Origin: Flavobacterium undicola
Lineage (GTDB): Bacteria; Bacteroidota; Bacteroidia; Flavobacteriales; Flavobacteriaceae
DNA: 64,000 nt
NCBI RefSeq assembly: GCF_009909155.2
Contig: NZ_JAAAPM020000004.1
Coordinates: 124,001-188,000 of the forward strand
Direction: 5' to 3'
Shown here: positions 24,299-34,195 of the stretch, one piece after another
How positions within the stretch are numbered: the first letter of the stretch is position 1
Layout: each line of letters opens with the position of its first letter
The notes under the pieces: generated by a model
Databases searched by the model: none
Told to the model about the DNA's origin: nothing
Seen by the model: the letters and a program-made list of their open reading frames with translations, nothing else
Position numbers and translations under genes: made by a program

Positions 24299-27001
24299 TT
24301 AGAATTGTTGTCCAATAATGAAATGAGTTTCCCATCCATTTGGTTTTGATGTTCCTGGCAAGGCGTCAAACCCATGAGCAAAATCAATTCCTAACAATCC
24401 AAATGCTGGCATAAATACTCTTAAACCAACTCCCGCCGAACGTTTAATGTCAAACGGATTGTAGCTTTTGAAATCTTTAAAAGAATTACCTGCTTCTAAA
24501 AAGGCTAATGCATAAATTGATGCTGCTGCTTTTAATGTTATAGGATAACGCAATTCCATAGAGAATTTATTGTACACTGTAGCTCCAATTTGTTGACCTG
24601 CTGCATTTATAGGTGTCAAAGAATTGTTTGGATAACCTCTCAACTGTACGGTTTCTCTACCGTCCATAGAGTAGTTTGCCATTCCGTCTCCACCTACATA
24701 AAATCTTTCAAATGGTACTAAACCTCTGTCCTGGTTGTATGCGCCAAGGAATCCAAATTCAGTTAATGTTCTTAAAACAAATTTACCATAAACTTTGGTA
24801 TACCAATCGGCTTTGAATTTAATTTTATAATATTCTAACCAATTGTATTTCTTTTGATCCACTTTAGAAACATCTTCTGTCGCATCTGCTGCTGAGTTTG
24901 CTCTTATATAAGTTCCAGTACTGGTCTTTTTTAAATAATCACTTGTAGTAGGGATCCCGTTACTGTTATCAATAGTTAATCCATCAGCTGGATCATATTT
25001 TAATTTGTATGCCTCTTGATTTTTTAAATTGGCATAGTCTGTACCATTGAATAAAGAATATGGTGGAGTAACTTTTGCAGAAATACTAAATTCAGAACCA
25101 TAAGTTGGGAAAATTGGATTCACCCCTTTATTACTTCTTGAAAGTCCTACGGTATAAGCAAAGTTTCTTGAAGCTCCGTCTCCAAAAGTAAATAAGCCCG
25201 TGTTATAGTTATTCAAATCATAATGTTGGTAACTGATAGATTGCGATAATACAAAGAAATCATCAGGAACAGTCAATCGTTTTGCAAGACCTACAGATAA
25301 AGTCAAGATGTTAAAGCTTTTAGTTTTATCTACTTTATAAGTTACGTAATTGTTTAAGAATTGTTTACTATACGAAATAGAAGAGCTAAATTGAACTGGT
25401 TTCTTTTGTCCAAACCAAGGCTCAGAAAACGATACACTATAAGTTTGGAAATAAGTACTTCCTTGTAAACGTAAAGATACTTTTTGACCGTCTCCCATCG
25501 GCAATGGTTTGTAAGCCGATTTGTTCATAATGTTTCTTGCCGAGAAGTTATTGAACGAAAGCCCTAATGTTCCAATGAAACCACCTCCGCCGTAACCACC
25601 TTGAAGTTCAATTTGGCTAGAACCTTTCTCTACAAGGTTGTATTCAATATCTACTGTACCGGCTGCGCCATCTACATTTTTAAATTTTGGATCAATAGCT
25701 TCCGGGTCAAAATAACCTAATTGTCCAATTTCACGAACGGTTCTTACCAATTCTGCTTTGCTGTATTTTTCGCCCGGTTTTGTTCTTAATTCTCTGTAGA
25801 TTACACGGTCATTTGTTTTGTCGTTTCCTACTACAGTAATATGATTAAAATAGGCCAAAGGTCCTTCGGTTACTCTAATTTCGAAATCAATAGTGTCATT
25901 GGCTGTTTTTACTTCAACCGCATTGATATTAGAGAATAAATATCCATTGTCTTGGTATAAATTCGTAATGTCTTCACTGTCAGGTTTTGATTTGTCAGCG
26001 ATTCTTTTTTCAAGTAAAACACCATTGTAAGTTTCTCCTTTTTTAATACCTATCATTCTATTCAAGAATTGATCAGGATAAACAGAATTACCTAAGAATT
26101 TGATGTTTCCAAAATAGTATTTGTTTCCTTCTTCAACATTAACCTTAATAGCTAAAGTGTTTTTGTCTTCATTATAGGCTACCGTGTCCGAAACAATTCG
26201 GGCATCTCTGTATCCTTTTTCTTTGTAAGATTCAATTACTTTTTCTAAATCGGCTTTGTATTTGTCTTTAACAAATTTAGATGCTTTTAATACGCGAATA
26301 GGATTTTTTTGTTTCGTATCCTTCATCGCTTTTCGCAAAGTTTTGTCTGAAAGTTTAGTATTGCCTACAAAATCGATGCTGCTAATTTTTATTTTATCTC
26401 CTTTGTCTACGCTTACTACCATGTTTACTTGGTTGATAGCGGCAGTATCTTTTACGGTATTAATGTTTACTTTGGTATTAAAGTAACCATCTTTTTTGTA
26501 TTTGTTTTCGATGTAGTTTTTAGTCGTAGTTATTAAGTTTTCGTTTACTACTTTACCTTTAGTTAGACTATTATCTTTTATTAAAGCTTCGGTTTTACTT
26601 TTCTTAACTCCAACAAATTTAACGTCGTTTAGTTTAGGAAGTTCTTTGATATCTAAATCAAGATAAATACTATCGTTTTGGATATGATTGATATAAAAAG
26701 CAATCTCATCAAAAAGGCCTAGTTTTCCTAGCTTTTTGATGGCAGAACTAATTTCTTCACCGGGTACTGTGATTTCTTGACCTTTTTGTAGTCCGGCAAA
26801 GGTTACTACAGTTTGGTCGTTAAAACTGATTTTGTTGGTTAATTCAACCTTGGCTAATATGTATTTTTTACCTTGATCGAATGGTACTCTGTCTTGTGCC
26901 TTAATTTGTGAAAAACTTCCCAAAAATACTAGGGTAAGTAATGCTTTTATACTTTTATTCAACACTAAAAAATTATTTAATTTGTTCACTTGTTTTTCCA
27001 A
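24299..27001 (-). CDS. bamA: Outer membrane protein assembly factor BamA
   Basis: 900 residues, long but normal for Bacteroidota. A signal region (LLTLVFLGSFSQIKAQ) is followed by POTRA domains over about residues 45-430 (ISSIDFVGNTKLSDKTL, GNIKFLGNSVYP, NHITVVGNDKTNDRVIYREL) and a C-terminal 16-strand barrel. BamA inserts barrels into the outer membrane. The start at 27001 overlaps the uppS coding sequence by 29 bp; there is no later ATG before the signal peptide. Long extracellular loops at about 660-730 are rich in Asp, Asn and Thr. Confidence 0.95.
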   Translation of the reverse strand: MEKQVNKLNNFLVLNKSIKALLTLVFLGSFSQIKAQDRVPFDQGKKYILAKVELTNKISFNDQTVVTFAGLQKGQEITVPGEEISSAIKKLGKLGLFDEIAFYINHIQNDSIYLDLDIKELPKLNDVKFVGVKKSKTEALIKDNSLTKGKVVNENLITTTKNYIENKYKKDGYFNTKVNINTVKDTAAINQVNMVVSVDKGDKIKISSIDFVGNTKLSDKTLRKAMKDTKQKNPIRVLKASKFVKDKYKADLEKVIESYKEKGYRDARIVSDTVAYNEDKNTLAIKVNVEEGNKYYFGNIKFLGNSVYPDQFLNRMIGIKKGETYNGVLLEKRIADKSKPDSEDITNLYQDNGYLFSNINAVEVKTANDTIDFEIRVTEGPLAYFNHITVVGNDKTNDRVIYRELRTKPGEKYSKAELVRTVREIGQLGYFDPEAIDPKFKNVDGAAGTVDIEYNLVEKGSSQIELQGGYGGGGFIGTLGLSFNNFSARNIMNKSAYKPLPMGDGQKVSLRLQGSTYFQTYSVSFSEPWFGQKKPVQFSSSISYSKQFLNNYVTYKVDKTKSFNILTLSVGLAKRLTVPDDFFVLSQSISYQHYDLNNYNTGLFTFGDGASRNFAYTVGLSRSNKGVNPIFPTYGSEFSISAKVTPPYSLFNGTDYANLKNQEAYKLKYDPADGLTIDNSNGIPTTSDYLKKTSTGTYIRANSAADATEDVSKVDQKKYNWLEYYKIKFKADWYTKVYGKFVLRTLTEFGFLGAYNQDRGLVPFERFYVGGDGMANYSMDGRETVQLRGYPNNSLTPINAAGQQIGATVYNKFSMELRYPITLKAAASIYALAFLEAGNSFKDFKSYNPFDIKRSAGVGLRVFMPAFGLLGIDFAHGFDALPGTSKPNGWETHFIIGQQF

Positions 27002-27713
27002 ATCTACGTTCTCTTTTTTGATAACTCATGAGTGCCTCATAGAGGTGCTCTTCTCTGAAGTCAGGCCACATAACTTCAGAAAAAAATAATTCAGCATAAG
27101 CAATCTGCCATAGTAAGAAATTGCTTATCCTGTGTTCTCCACTTGTTCTGATTAATAAATCTACATCGGGAAGATTTTGCGTGTAAAGATGCTCATTTAT
27201 AATTGAATCGTCAATAGAGTCTATTGAAATTATATTATTTTTAACTTTATCAGAAATCTTCTTTACCGCATTTACTATTTCTTCTCTTGAACCATAACTG
27301 AGGGCTAGTGTTAAGGTCATTCGAGTGTTGTTTTTTGTTACCTCTATTACCTCAAGGAGCTTTTTTCGAGCCGATTTTGGCATCATGTCTAAGTTTCCTA
27401 TGGCATTGAGTTTGATGTTGTTTTCTTGAAAAGTAGGTAATTCTTTTTGCAGTGACTTTGTTAATATTTTCATTAAGGTGTCTACTTCCAGTTTTGGTCT
27501 ATTCCAGTTTTCGGTCGAAAAAGCATATAATGTTAGGTTTTCGATTCCTAATTTAACACAGTTTTCGATTGTAATTTTTACTGATTTTGTACCGTTTTCA
27601 TGACCTATTGTTCTTAAAAAGCCTTGTTGTTTTGCCCAACGACCATTGCCGTCCATGATGATGGCTAGGTGTTTTGGCAGATTGTTTTTATTTAAAGTAT
27701 CTAGTACGCTCAT
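26973..27713 (-). CDS. uppS: Isoprenyl transferase (undecaprenyl diphosphate synthase)
   Basis: 246 residues. The catalytic Asp21 lies in AIIMDGNGRWAKQQG, and the conserved LTLYAFSTENW and LIRTSGEHRISNFLLWQIAYAEL motifs are intact. It condenses isopentenyl diphosphate units on farnesyl diphosphate to make the lipid carrier for cell-wall synthesis. It overlaps bamA by 29 bp and follows the DUF6089 gene by 3 bp, so envelope lipid and outer-membrane assembly genes are co-expressed. Confidence 0.95.
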   Translation of the reverse strand: MSVLDTLNKNNLPKHLAIIMDGNGRWAKQQGFLRTIGHENGTKSVKITIENCVKLGIENLTLYAFSTENWNRPKLEVDTLMKILTKSLQKELPTFQENNIKLNAIGNLDMMPKSARKKLLEVIEVTKNNTRMTLTLALSYGSREEIVNAVKKISDKVKNNIISIDSIDDSIINEHLYTQNLPDVDLLIRTSGEHRISNFLLWQIAYAELFFSEVMWPDFREEHLYEALMSYQKRERRFGKTSEQIK

Positions 27714-27716
27714 TTT

Positions 27717-28406
27717 TTATTGTGGACAGTAACAGGGCTTTTCTCCAAAGGTATACGTTAATGTAAACCCTGAAAAAACATACCAATCATTATTATTTAA
27801 ATTTCCAAACCGTAATGCACTTAAACTTTCCTCTTTAGGGTTACTACCGTCAAGATTGTCAGTAAATGTATAGCGGGCTCCAACTTCAGCTCCTAAGATA
27901 AGACTCCTTGAGATTTTTGATTTTATTCCTATAATTATAGGAATCGCAATCGAGTTCTGTCTCTTATTTGTCTTCGTTTCTCCTGATTGAATATACAAAT
28001 TATCATACCTAAAAAGATTAATTCCAGAGGCCACATAGGGCGTAGTTTTGTTATCTAAAGTATGAAGATCGAAATCAAAAAAGTTGAATTCAAGGCCTAA
28101 AGATAGTTCTTTTATGCTATTTTCAAAATGATAGCCTCTCAGACTTCTACTTGCTTCTTTAGAATCGAGGTCATCGGCACTAATAGTAGACTGAGAATAG
28201 GAAACTCTCCAGGAATGTCTGGGGCTTTTGTTCCATTTGTATAAAATACCAAAAGCAGGCTCATTTGGAGCAATATAGGTCGTTGAACCTACATCGCCAA
28301 TATAGTTACTTCCTCCAAGAAAAATACCTATTTCGTGTATTTGTGCCTGTAAGCTTACGCCAAGAAATAAACCGACTATTGTGCTTAAAATTTTTTTCAT
28401 TTTCAT
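27717..28406 (-). CDS. DUF6089-family outer-membrane protein
   Basis: 229 residues from ATG 28406 (MKMKKILSTIVGLFLGVSLQAQ), with a signal peptide. ATG 28400 is an equally good start. The upstream ATG at 28448 overlaps the promoter and is rejected. The mature start IHEIGIFLGGSNYIGDVGST and the barrel-like ending WYVFSGFTLTYTFGEKPCYCPQ fit the DUF6089 family, typically encoded just before uppS-bamA in Flavobacteria. The cysteine pair at the C-terminus (CYC) is notable. Function unknown; an accessory role in outer-membrane assembly is inferred from context. Confidence 0.85.
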   Translation of the reverse strand: MKMKKILSTIVGLFLGVSLQAQIHEIGIFLGGSNYIGDVGSTTYIAPNEPAFGILYKWNKSPRHSWRVSYSQSTISADDLDSKEASRSLRGYHFENSIKELSLGLEFNFFDFDLHTLDNKTTPYVASGINLFRYDNLYIQSGETKTNKRQNSIAIPIIIGIKSKISRSLILGAEVGARYTFTDNLDGSNPKEESLSALRFGNLNNNDWYVFSGFTLTYTFGEKPCYCPQ

Positions 28407-28419
28407 AGAAAATCGCTTG

Positions 28420-28448
28420 CAAATATAATAATTATCAATACGAATCAA
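28420..28448 (-). promoter_or_regulatory. Promoter of the DUF6089-uppS-bamA-ompH operon
   Basis: On the minus strand a TTG (28448-28446) and the -7 box TATATTTG (28427-28420) are separated by 18 bp, a full match to the Bacteroidota consensus. The start codons at 28406 or 28400 lie 14-20 bases downstream. Confidence 0.75.
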
Positions 28449-28567
28449 TGCCCATTAAAATAAATGTACTTTTTTTTGAAAAAAATAATTTATTCTAATA
28501 GGAATTCGTTTTTGTTATACTAAAACGATAATTTTTGACTGTATTGTATAAATTAGGAGATAAAAGA

Positions 28568-29452
28568 TTAATTTCTTTTGTCTTCTCCCCAAAGCAATTT
28601 GCTTCTTAATGTTTTTAAGAAGGTTTCGTTAGGTATTTCGACCATATTAATTTGAAAAGGAGTTTTCTTGATGGTCAATATCGATTCGTTTCCAACGGAA
28701 GTAATTCTTGAATCTAATGAAACTAAGTAATTTTCTTCTCTTCCGGAAACTTTTAGCATAATCTCTGTTTCGTCAGGGATTACCAGTGGTCTTGCGTTAA
28801 GATTGTGTGGGGCAATAGGTGTTATTACTAAACTTTTTACATCAGGCGTTAAAATTGGGCCACCACAGCTTAAGGAATATCCTGTAGAACCGGTAGGTGT
28901 CGAAATGATAAGTCCGTCAGCCCAATAAGAATTTAGGATTTCTCCGTTCAGATAGGTTTCTATGGTTATCATCGAAGTGGTATCTTTTCGACTAACAGAA
29001 ACTTCGTTCATGGCAAAATTGATGTCATTTAAAGCTTCGTTTTCTGGGGTAGAAGTTAGACTTAACAGCGTTCTTTTAGAAAGAGTGTATTTTTTGTCAA
29101 TGACAATTTGTAAAAACTTATCAATGTTTTCTTTTTGAACTGTAGCAAGAAAGCCTAGTCTTCCGGCATTGATTCCTAAAATAGGAATACCCGAATCGCG
29201 AACTAGGGTTGCAGCTCTTAATATAGTTCCGTCTCCTCCAATGCTTAAAAGCATATCAAAGCTGGAGTTTAATTCGGTGTGGGAACAAAAGGTTTTGTAT
29301 TCCTTTTCGATTATTTTTTTTTCTTGAATTAAAGCTAAGAATTTGGATTCGATAACTATTTCTATATTATTTCTATTAAAAAACGTAAAAATGTCTTTTA
29401 TGATTGGTTCTGTGCTATTTTGATAATATTGACCGTAAATGGCTATTTTCAT
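28568..29452 (-). CDS. nadK: NAD kinase
   Basis: 294 residues. It phosphorylates NAD to NADP. The diagnostic GGDGT at 72-76 (LLSIGGDGTILRAATL), the NAGRLGFLA loop and the glycine-rich PTGSTGYSLSCGGP motif are all present. It is 5 bp downstream of the CBS-domain gene, with which it is probably co-transcribed, and 120 bp upstream of the DUF6089 promoter region. Confidence 0.95.
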   Translation of the reverse strand: MKIAIYGQYYQNSTEPIIKDIFTFFNRNNIEIVIESKFLALIQEKKIIEKEYKTFCSHTELNSSFDMLLSIGGDGTILRAATLVRDSGIPILGINAGRLGFLATVQKENIDKFLQIVIDKKYTLSKRTLLSLTSTPENEALNDINFAMNEVSVSRKDTTSMITIETYLNGEILNSYWADGLIISTPTGSTGYSLSCGGPILTPDVKSLVITPIAPHNLNARPLVIPDETEIMLKVSGREENYLVSLDSRITSVGNESILTIKKTPFQINMVEIPNETFLKTLRSKLLWGEDKRN

Positions 29453-29457
29453 TGGTA

Positions 29458-30114
29458 TTACATGTTAAGATATTTGTCTAAATAGTCTGAACGTTCTTTT
29501 AAGTTAGTGATATAAGAGTCTTCGTGATGTTCTGAAATAATTTCGTAATTGTATCTTCTGAAAGTTTGGATAATTTCATTGATGGCTCCAGAGCTAATTT
29601 TTATGGTAACTTCAACGCTATCAATATCAGCTTCCGAAATAAATAATCCTAAGAGTTTACCGTTGTTGCTCTCCACAATCTGGGTAATTTGACTCATCGA
29701 ATAATCTAAAATGCCTTTTCTTATTTTTACGATGGCTCCCTGCTCTTTTATGAAAGGAGTTTGATGGAAAAAATTGATGATGTCTTCCATTTCATAATAG
29801 CCAACATATTTATTGTTTTCGTCTAAAACAGGAATCAAATTAGAATGGTTTTTAGCAAAAACTTCTAAAACTTCTAACCAAATAGCATTGGTTCTGATAA
29901 AAAAAGTTTCCAGACTGTATTTGTAATCCGATATTTTTTTTTGTTCTTCAAAAGTTTCAAGATCTTCAGCCGAAATACTTCCTATATAGATGCCTTCTTC
30001 AACAATAGGAAAATGAGAAAAATTGAAATCGACCAAAAAATCCCTAACAGTTCCAATAGTTTCTTGGCTGTCAATAGGTTTGAAATCAGTAGTGATGTAG
30101 TTTGTAATTTCCAT
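29458..30114 (-). CDS. CBS-domain protein
   Basis: 218 residues with two CBS motifs: about 8-60 (FKPIDSQETIGTVRDFLVDFNFSHFPIVEEG.YIGSISAEDL) and about 75-125 (WLEVLEVFAKNHSNLIPVLDENNKYVGYYEMEDI). A C-terminal ACT-like strand-helix region follows (SVEVTIKISSGAINEIIQTFRRYNYEI). CBS pairs bind adenosine nucleotides, so a regulatory link to NAD kinase, which starts 5 bp downstream, is attractive but unproven. It diverges from pdxJ across 115 bp. Confidence 0.85.
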   Translation of the reverse strand: MEITNYITTDFKPIDSQETIGTVRDFLVDFNFSHFPIVEEGIYIGSISAEDLETFEEQKKISDYKYSLETFFIRTNAIWLEVLEVFAKNHSNLIPVLDENNKYVGYYEMEDIINFFHQTPFIKEQGAIVKIRKGILDYSMSQITQIVESNNGKLLGLFISEADIDSVEVTIKISSGAINEIIQTFRRYNYEIISEHHEDSYITNLKERSDYLDKYLNM

Positions 30115-30229
30115 TTTGTGTGAGTCCTCAATTTTTATGCAAAATAATCAAAAAAAGGCAAAATCGCCTAGCTTTTACTTTGTATTTTTGTAACCAAATT
30201 ATAGTTTTTCGTAATCAAAAAGTGTTCCA

Positions 30230-30943
30230 ATGACAAAATTAAGTGTAAACATCAATAAAATAGCTACTTTACGTAATGCCCGTGGAGGGAATGTTCCTGA
30301 TTTATTAAAAGTAGCCACCGATATTCAAAAATTTGGAGGACAAGGAATCACCATTCATCCGCGTCCTGATGAGCGTCACATTCGTTATCAGGATGCCCGC
30401 GATTTGAAATCAATTGTTTACACCGAATTCAATATCGAAGGCAATCCGCAACATAATTTTATCGATTTAGTTCTCGAATGCAAACCGGAGCAAGTTACTT
30501 TAGTTCCTGACGCTATTGGAGCTATAACTTCTTCTGCAGGTTGGGATACAATAAAAAACCAAGCCTATTTAACGGAGATGATTCAGGAATTTCAACGCAA
30601 CGGAATTAGAACTTCTATTTTCGTAGATCCTGCATTAGAAATGATTGAAGGTGCTAAGAAAACAGGAACGGACAGGATCGAATTGTACACCGAAGCTTTT
30701 GCACATCAATACAGCCTGGGAAATGAAAAAGGAATTACTCCTTATGTGGCATCCGCGGTTTTGGCTAACGAATTGGGTTTAGGAATCAACGCAGGACACG
30801 ATTTGAGTTTAGATAATATTCAGTTTTTCAAACAAAATATCCCAGGATTATTAGAGGTTTCTATCGGTCACGCTTTAATTGCCGAAGCTTTGTACCTTGG
30901 GTTAGAAAACGTAGTGAATATGTATCTGCTAAAATTAAAATAA
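30230..30943 (+). CDS. pdxJ: Pyridoxine 5'-phosphate synthase
   Basis: 237 residues with a TIM-barrel core. [18 protein letters not shown] at the N-terminus, [13 protein letters not shown] and the C-terminal [16 protein letters not shown] are standard PdxJ motifs. It condenses 1-deoxyxylulose 5-phosphate with 3-amino-2-oxopropyl phosphate, the last step of the DXP-dependent vitamin B6 route. An alpha/beta hydrolase gene follows 43 bp downstream and a terminator follows that gene. Confidence 0.95.
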   Translation: MTKLSVNINKIATLRNARGGNVPDLLKVATDIQKFGGQGITIHPRPDERHIRYQDARDLKSIVYTEFNIEGNPQHNFIDLVLECKPEQVTLVPDAIGAITSSAGWDTIKNQAYLTEMIQEFQRNGIRTSIFVDPALEMIEGAKKTGTDRIELYTEAFAHQYSLGNEKGITPYVASAVLANELGLGINAGHDLSLDNIQFFKQNIPGLLEVSIGHALIAEALYLGLENVVNMYLLKLK

Positions 30944-30986
30944 TCGAGAAGTACTTTTAACTAATAACGTATAACCAATAACTTTT

Positions 30987-31748
30987 ATGTTGTATTCAAA
31001 AATAGAAGGAGAAGGAAAACCTTTTTTAATCATACACGGATTTCTTGGAATGTCAGACAATTGGAAAACCTTAGGGCAACAATTTGCTGGCGAAGGTTTT
31101 CAGGTTCACATGATTGATATGCGCAATCACGGAAGAAGTTTTCAATCCTCAGCATTTAGTTATGAATTAATGGTTCAGGATGTTTTTGACTATTGTCAGG
31201 CTCATGCTTTGCAAGCCATCAACATTCTTGGACATTCGATGGGAGGAAAAATAGCGATGCTTTTTGCAACCCGATATCCAGAATTGGTTGAAAAATTAAT
31301 TGTTGCCGATATTGGTCCTAAGTTCTATGCTCCACATCATCAAACCATTTTGGCAGGATTAAATGCTGTAGATTTTTCGGTTAAACCAAGTCGCGCTGAT
31401 GTTGAAGCAACTTTAGGTGAATACATCACCGATTTTGGAACCAAGCAATTTTTATTGAAAAATTTGTATTGGCTAGAGCCAGGACAATTGGCTTTCAGAT
31501 TTAATTTGGCTGTTTTGACTAAAGAAGTTGGAGAAATAGGAGTGCCTTTGCCATCCGAATTGGTTTTTGAAAAATCAACACTTTTTATCCGTGGCGGTAA
31601 TTCTAATTATATTTTAGACTCAGATGTTGAAAATATAGCGGTTCATTTTCCATTAATGAAACTGGAAACGATTCCAAATACAGGACATTGGCTTCATGCC
31701 GAAAATCCAGCTTTGTTTTATCAAATGGCCATTTCATTTTTAAATTAG
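30987..31748 (+). CDS. Alpha/beta-fold hydrolase, YbfF-like esterase
   Basis: 253 residues. The nucleophile Ser84 lies in LGHSMGGK, the oxyanion region in IIHGFLGMSDNW, and MIDMRNHGRS is typical of the YbfF group. The catalytic His is in NTGHWLHAENP near the C-terminus. The substrate is not determined; family members hydrolyse short acyl esters or thioesters. It follows pdxJ by 43 bp and is closed by a terminator, so the two probably form one unit. Confidence 0.88.
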   Translation: MLYSKIEGEGKPFLIIHGFLGMSDNWKTLGQQFAGEGFQVHMIDMRNHGRSFQSSAFSYELMVQDVFDYCQAHALQAINILGHSMGGKIAMLFATRYPELVEKLIVADIGPKFYAPHHQTILAGLNAVDFSVKPSRADVEATLGEYITDFGTKQFLLKNLYWLEPGQLAFRFNLAVLTKEVGEIGVPLPSELVFEKSTLFIRGGNSNYILDSDVENIAVHFPLMKLETIPNTGHWLHAENPALFYQMAISFLN

Positions 31749-31780
31749 TTATAAAATATCATATTTTGAAATAGTACAGA

Positions 31781-31811
31781 ACAGCAACTTTCGAGTTGCT
31801 GTTTTTTTTTA
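31781..31811 (+). terminator. Terminator of the pdxJ-hydrolase unit
   Basis: A perfect 9-bp stem ACAGCAACT / AGTTGCTGT with a TTCG loop, followed by about nine T's. Confidence 0.9.
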
Positions 31812-31906
31812 TGAAAAAAATTAAAAATTATAATTTTGATAAATGTGATAAAAACACTTATTTTGCTTTGCTTATAAAATCAACTATTTTTATAAATGGT
31901 TAAACT

Positions 31907-33016
31907 ATGATAAAAATGAAAACAGCTATTCGCTTTTTAGCAAAAAATAGTAATGTAAAAAGGTTTGCATTATTTTTTATGGTCATTGCACTTGTATCTG
32001 CTTGTAATTCCTTGAAGAATAAGGATTCAAAAGAGAAAATGAATGCTTATTTAATGACTTATTTCAAAGATGATACTCACGGATTGTATTTTGCATTAAG
32101 TAATGATGGTTATACTTTTACTGATGTTAACGCTGGAAAACCAGTTATAGCTGGTGATACTATTGCTGAGCAAAAAGGAATTCGCGATCCATATATTATG
32201 CGTGGTAACGATGGTTATTTTTATTTAGCAATGACCGACTTACATATTTATGGTAAACAAAAAGGCTACCGAGATACAGAATGGGAACGTCCGCAAGAAT
32301 TATACGATTGGGGAAACAACAGAGATTTAGTCTTGATGAAATCAAAAGATTTGATTCATTGGTCACATTCTATTTTGGATATCAGTAAGGCATATCCTGA
32401 ACTGAATGCGGGTTGTGTTTGGGCACCCGAATTGATTTATGATGAGGTAAAAGGTAAAATCATGATTTATTTCACGATGCGTCAGGGTAAAGGACGTACT
32501 AAATTGTATTATGGGTATATGAATGATGCATTTACGGCTCTTGAAACTGTTCCGGAAATTCTTTTTGAATATCCGGATAGTACAAAACAGATTTTAGATG
32601 CTGATATTACAAAACTGCCAGATGGAAGATTCTGTATGATGTATGTAGCACAGGAAAATCCGGGAGGTATTAAAATGGCATTTTCGGATAAAGTAAATAG
32701 TGGTTATGTTTATCAGCCAGACCAAATTGATTTCGAAAAAAAATCATGTGAAGCTCCAAATGTATTTAAACGTATAGGTGAAGATAAATGGGTGTTGATG
32801 TACGATATTTTTAGTGTAACCCCACACAATTTTGGATTTGCAGAAACCACCGATTTTAAAACATTTACTAATCTTGGTCATTTTGATCAAGGAGTGATGA
32901 AACGAACTAATTTTTCGGTTCAGAAACACGGTTCAGTAATCCATTTGACTAAAAAAGAAGCGCTCAGTTTAGCGAAACATTGGAATACGAATTTCTCATT
33001 TGATACTAAAAAATAA
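31907..33016 (+). CDS. Glycoside hydrolase family 43-like lipoprotein
   Basis: 369 residues with a lipoprotein signal (ALVSACNS, Cys33). A five-bladed GH43-like propeller is suggested by the catalytic base Asp94 in GIRDPYIMRG, by a middle Asp in DADITKLPDGRFCMMYV and by the general acid Glu in KSCEAPNVFKRIG. GH43 enzymes act on arabinose- or xylose-containing side chains. It starts 158 bp after the preceding hydrolase, beyond a terminator, and is 2 bp before a second GH43-like gene. No SusC/SusD genes are adjacent. Substrate not assigned. Confidence 0.82.
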   Translation: MIKMKTAIRFLAKNSNVKRFALFFMVIALVSACNSLKNKDSKEKMNAYLMTYFKDDTHGLYFALSNDGYTFTDVNAGKPVIAGDTIAEQKGIRDPYIMRGNDGYFYLAMTDLHIYGKQKGYRDTEWERPQELYDWGNNRDLVLMKSKDLIHWSHSILDISKAYPELNAGCVWAPELIYDEVKGKIMIYFTMRQGKGRTKLYYGYMNDAFTALETVPEILFEYPDSTKQILDADITKLPDGRFCMMYVAQENPGGIKMAFSDKVNSGYVYQPDQIDFEKKSCEAPNVFKRIGEDKWVLMYDIFSVTPHNFGFAETTDFKTFTNLGHFDQGVMKRTNFSVQKHGSVIHLTKKEALSLAKHWNTNFSFDTKK

Positions 33017-33018
33017 AT

Positions 33019-34092
33019 ATGAAGTCAATATTTAAAATAGCATTATACAGCATTTTGTGTGTATACAATTTAAGTGCTCAAAAGAAAGATTTAAAAGGTT
33101 ATCTTTTTGCCTATTTTGAAGGCAAAGGTCCTGCCGAAAAGCAAGAACAATTGCGTTTTGCAGTAAGCGATGATGCAGTGAATTGGAAAGCGCTAAACAA
33201 TAATGAACCAGTAGTACCATCTAAAGAGATTTCTAATACTGGTGGTATTCGAGATCCGCATATTCTGAGAGGTGCAGATGGAAACAGTTTTTATATTGTT
33301 GCTACCGATATGAATACTAAGAAAAATGGATGGGATTACAATCCGGGAATTGTTTTGATGCATTCCAATACTCTTTTGGATTGGAAATCATCGGTAATTG
33401 ATTTAGAAAAATTATACCCTAAGAAATTTAAAAACATAAAATGGGTTTGGGCTCCACAGACTTTTTATGATGCCAAAGTAAAAAAGTATTTGGTTTATTT
33501 TACAGTTCGTTACAAGGATAATTTAAAATTAGATTTTTATTCGGCTTATGCTAATAAAGATTTTACTGGTTTCGAACAAGAGCCAAAACTAATGTTTAGT
33601 CCAAAAGATGGTGCTATTGATGGCGATATTATTTATAAAGATGGTATTTATCATTTCTTCTACAAAGGAAATACAAAAGACGAAAACGGAAAGGAAATCA
33701 AAAACGGTATCAAACAGGCTACAAGTAAAAAGCTGCAAGGACCTTGGGAAGAAAGTTTCGAATATTTAGACTCTTATGCTAATACAAACACAAATGTAGA
33801 AGGTTCTTCAGTTTTTAAATTGAATAACAGCGACGAATATATCTTAATGTATGATTTGTATTCCAGCGGAAGATATGAATTTCAACGTTCTAAAGATTTA
33901 TATCATTTTACAGAAAAAACCGAATCGTTTACTAAAGATTTCTTTCCAAGACACGGAAGCGTTTTAGGAATTACAGCAGAAGAAGCAATAAGATTACAGG
34001 AAAAATGGGGTGGCGTTCCTCAAAGTTTATTGACTGCTAAAGATGGAACTATAAAACGAGTAATAATGACTACCGAAGGAGTTGCAAAATAA
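33019..34092 (+). CDS. Second glycoside hydrolase family 43-like protein
   Basis: 357 residues with a signal peptide (ends NLSAQ). It parallels the preceding gene: base Asp79 in GGIRDPHILRG, the mid-propeller Asp in DGDIIYKDGIYHFFYKG, and the acid Glu in NVEGSSVFKLNNSDEYILMYD. The two proteins share motif order and start (AYFEGKG / TYFKDDT) but differ strongly elsewhere, so they are an old tandem pair rather than a recent copy. Only 2 bp separates the genes, so they are co-translated. Probably periplasmic or secreted arabino- or xylosidases; substrate not assigned. Confidence 0.82.
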   Translation: MKSIFKIALYSILCVYNLSAQKKDLKGYLFAYFEGKGPAEKQEQLRFAVSDDAVNWKALNNNEPVVPSKEISNTGGIRDPHILRGADGNSFYIVATDMNTKKNGWDYNPGIVLMHSNTLLDWKSSVIDLEKLYPKKFKNIKWVWAPQTFYDAKVKKYLVYFTVRYKDNLKLDFYSAYANKDFTGFEQEPKLMFSPKDGAIDGDIIYKDGIYHFFYKGNTKDENGKEIKNGIKQATSKKLQGPWEESFEYLDSYANTNTNVEGSSVFKLNNSDEYILMYDLYSSGRYEFQRSKDLYHFTEKTESFTKDFFPRHGSVLGITAEEAIRLQEKWGGVPQSLLTAKDGTIKRVIMTTEGVAK

Positions 34093-34195
34093 GTTTCGAA
34101 TATTGGTTTTTTTAGGACTTGAAATAATTTCTTTCTTTAAACTAATGGCTATAAATTAAAATAATAGTATTTTTGAAACAACAAATACAAAGCAA

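Noticed and set aside
28407-28448. ATG at 28448 as the DUF6089 start
   Set aside because: The stretch holds a full promoter with correct spacing, and the signal peptide starts at 28406 or 28400.
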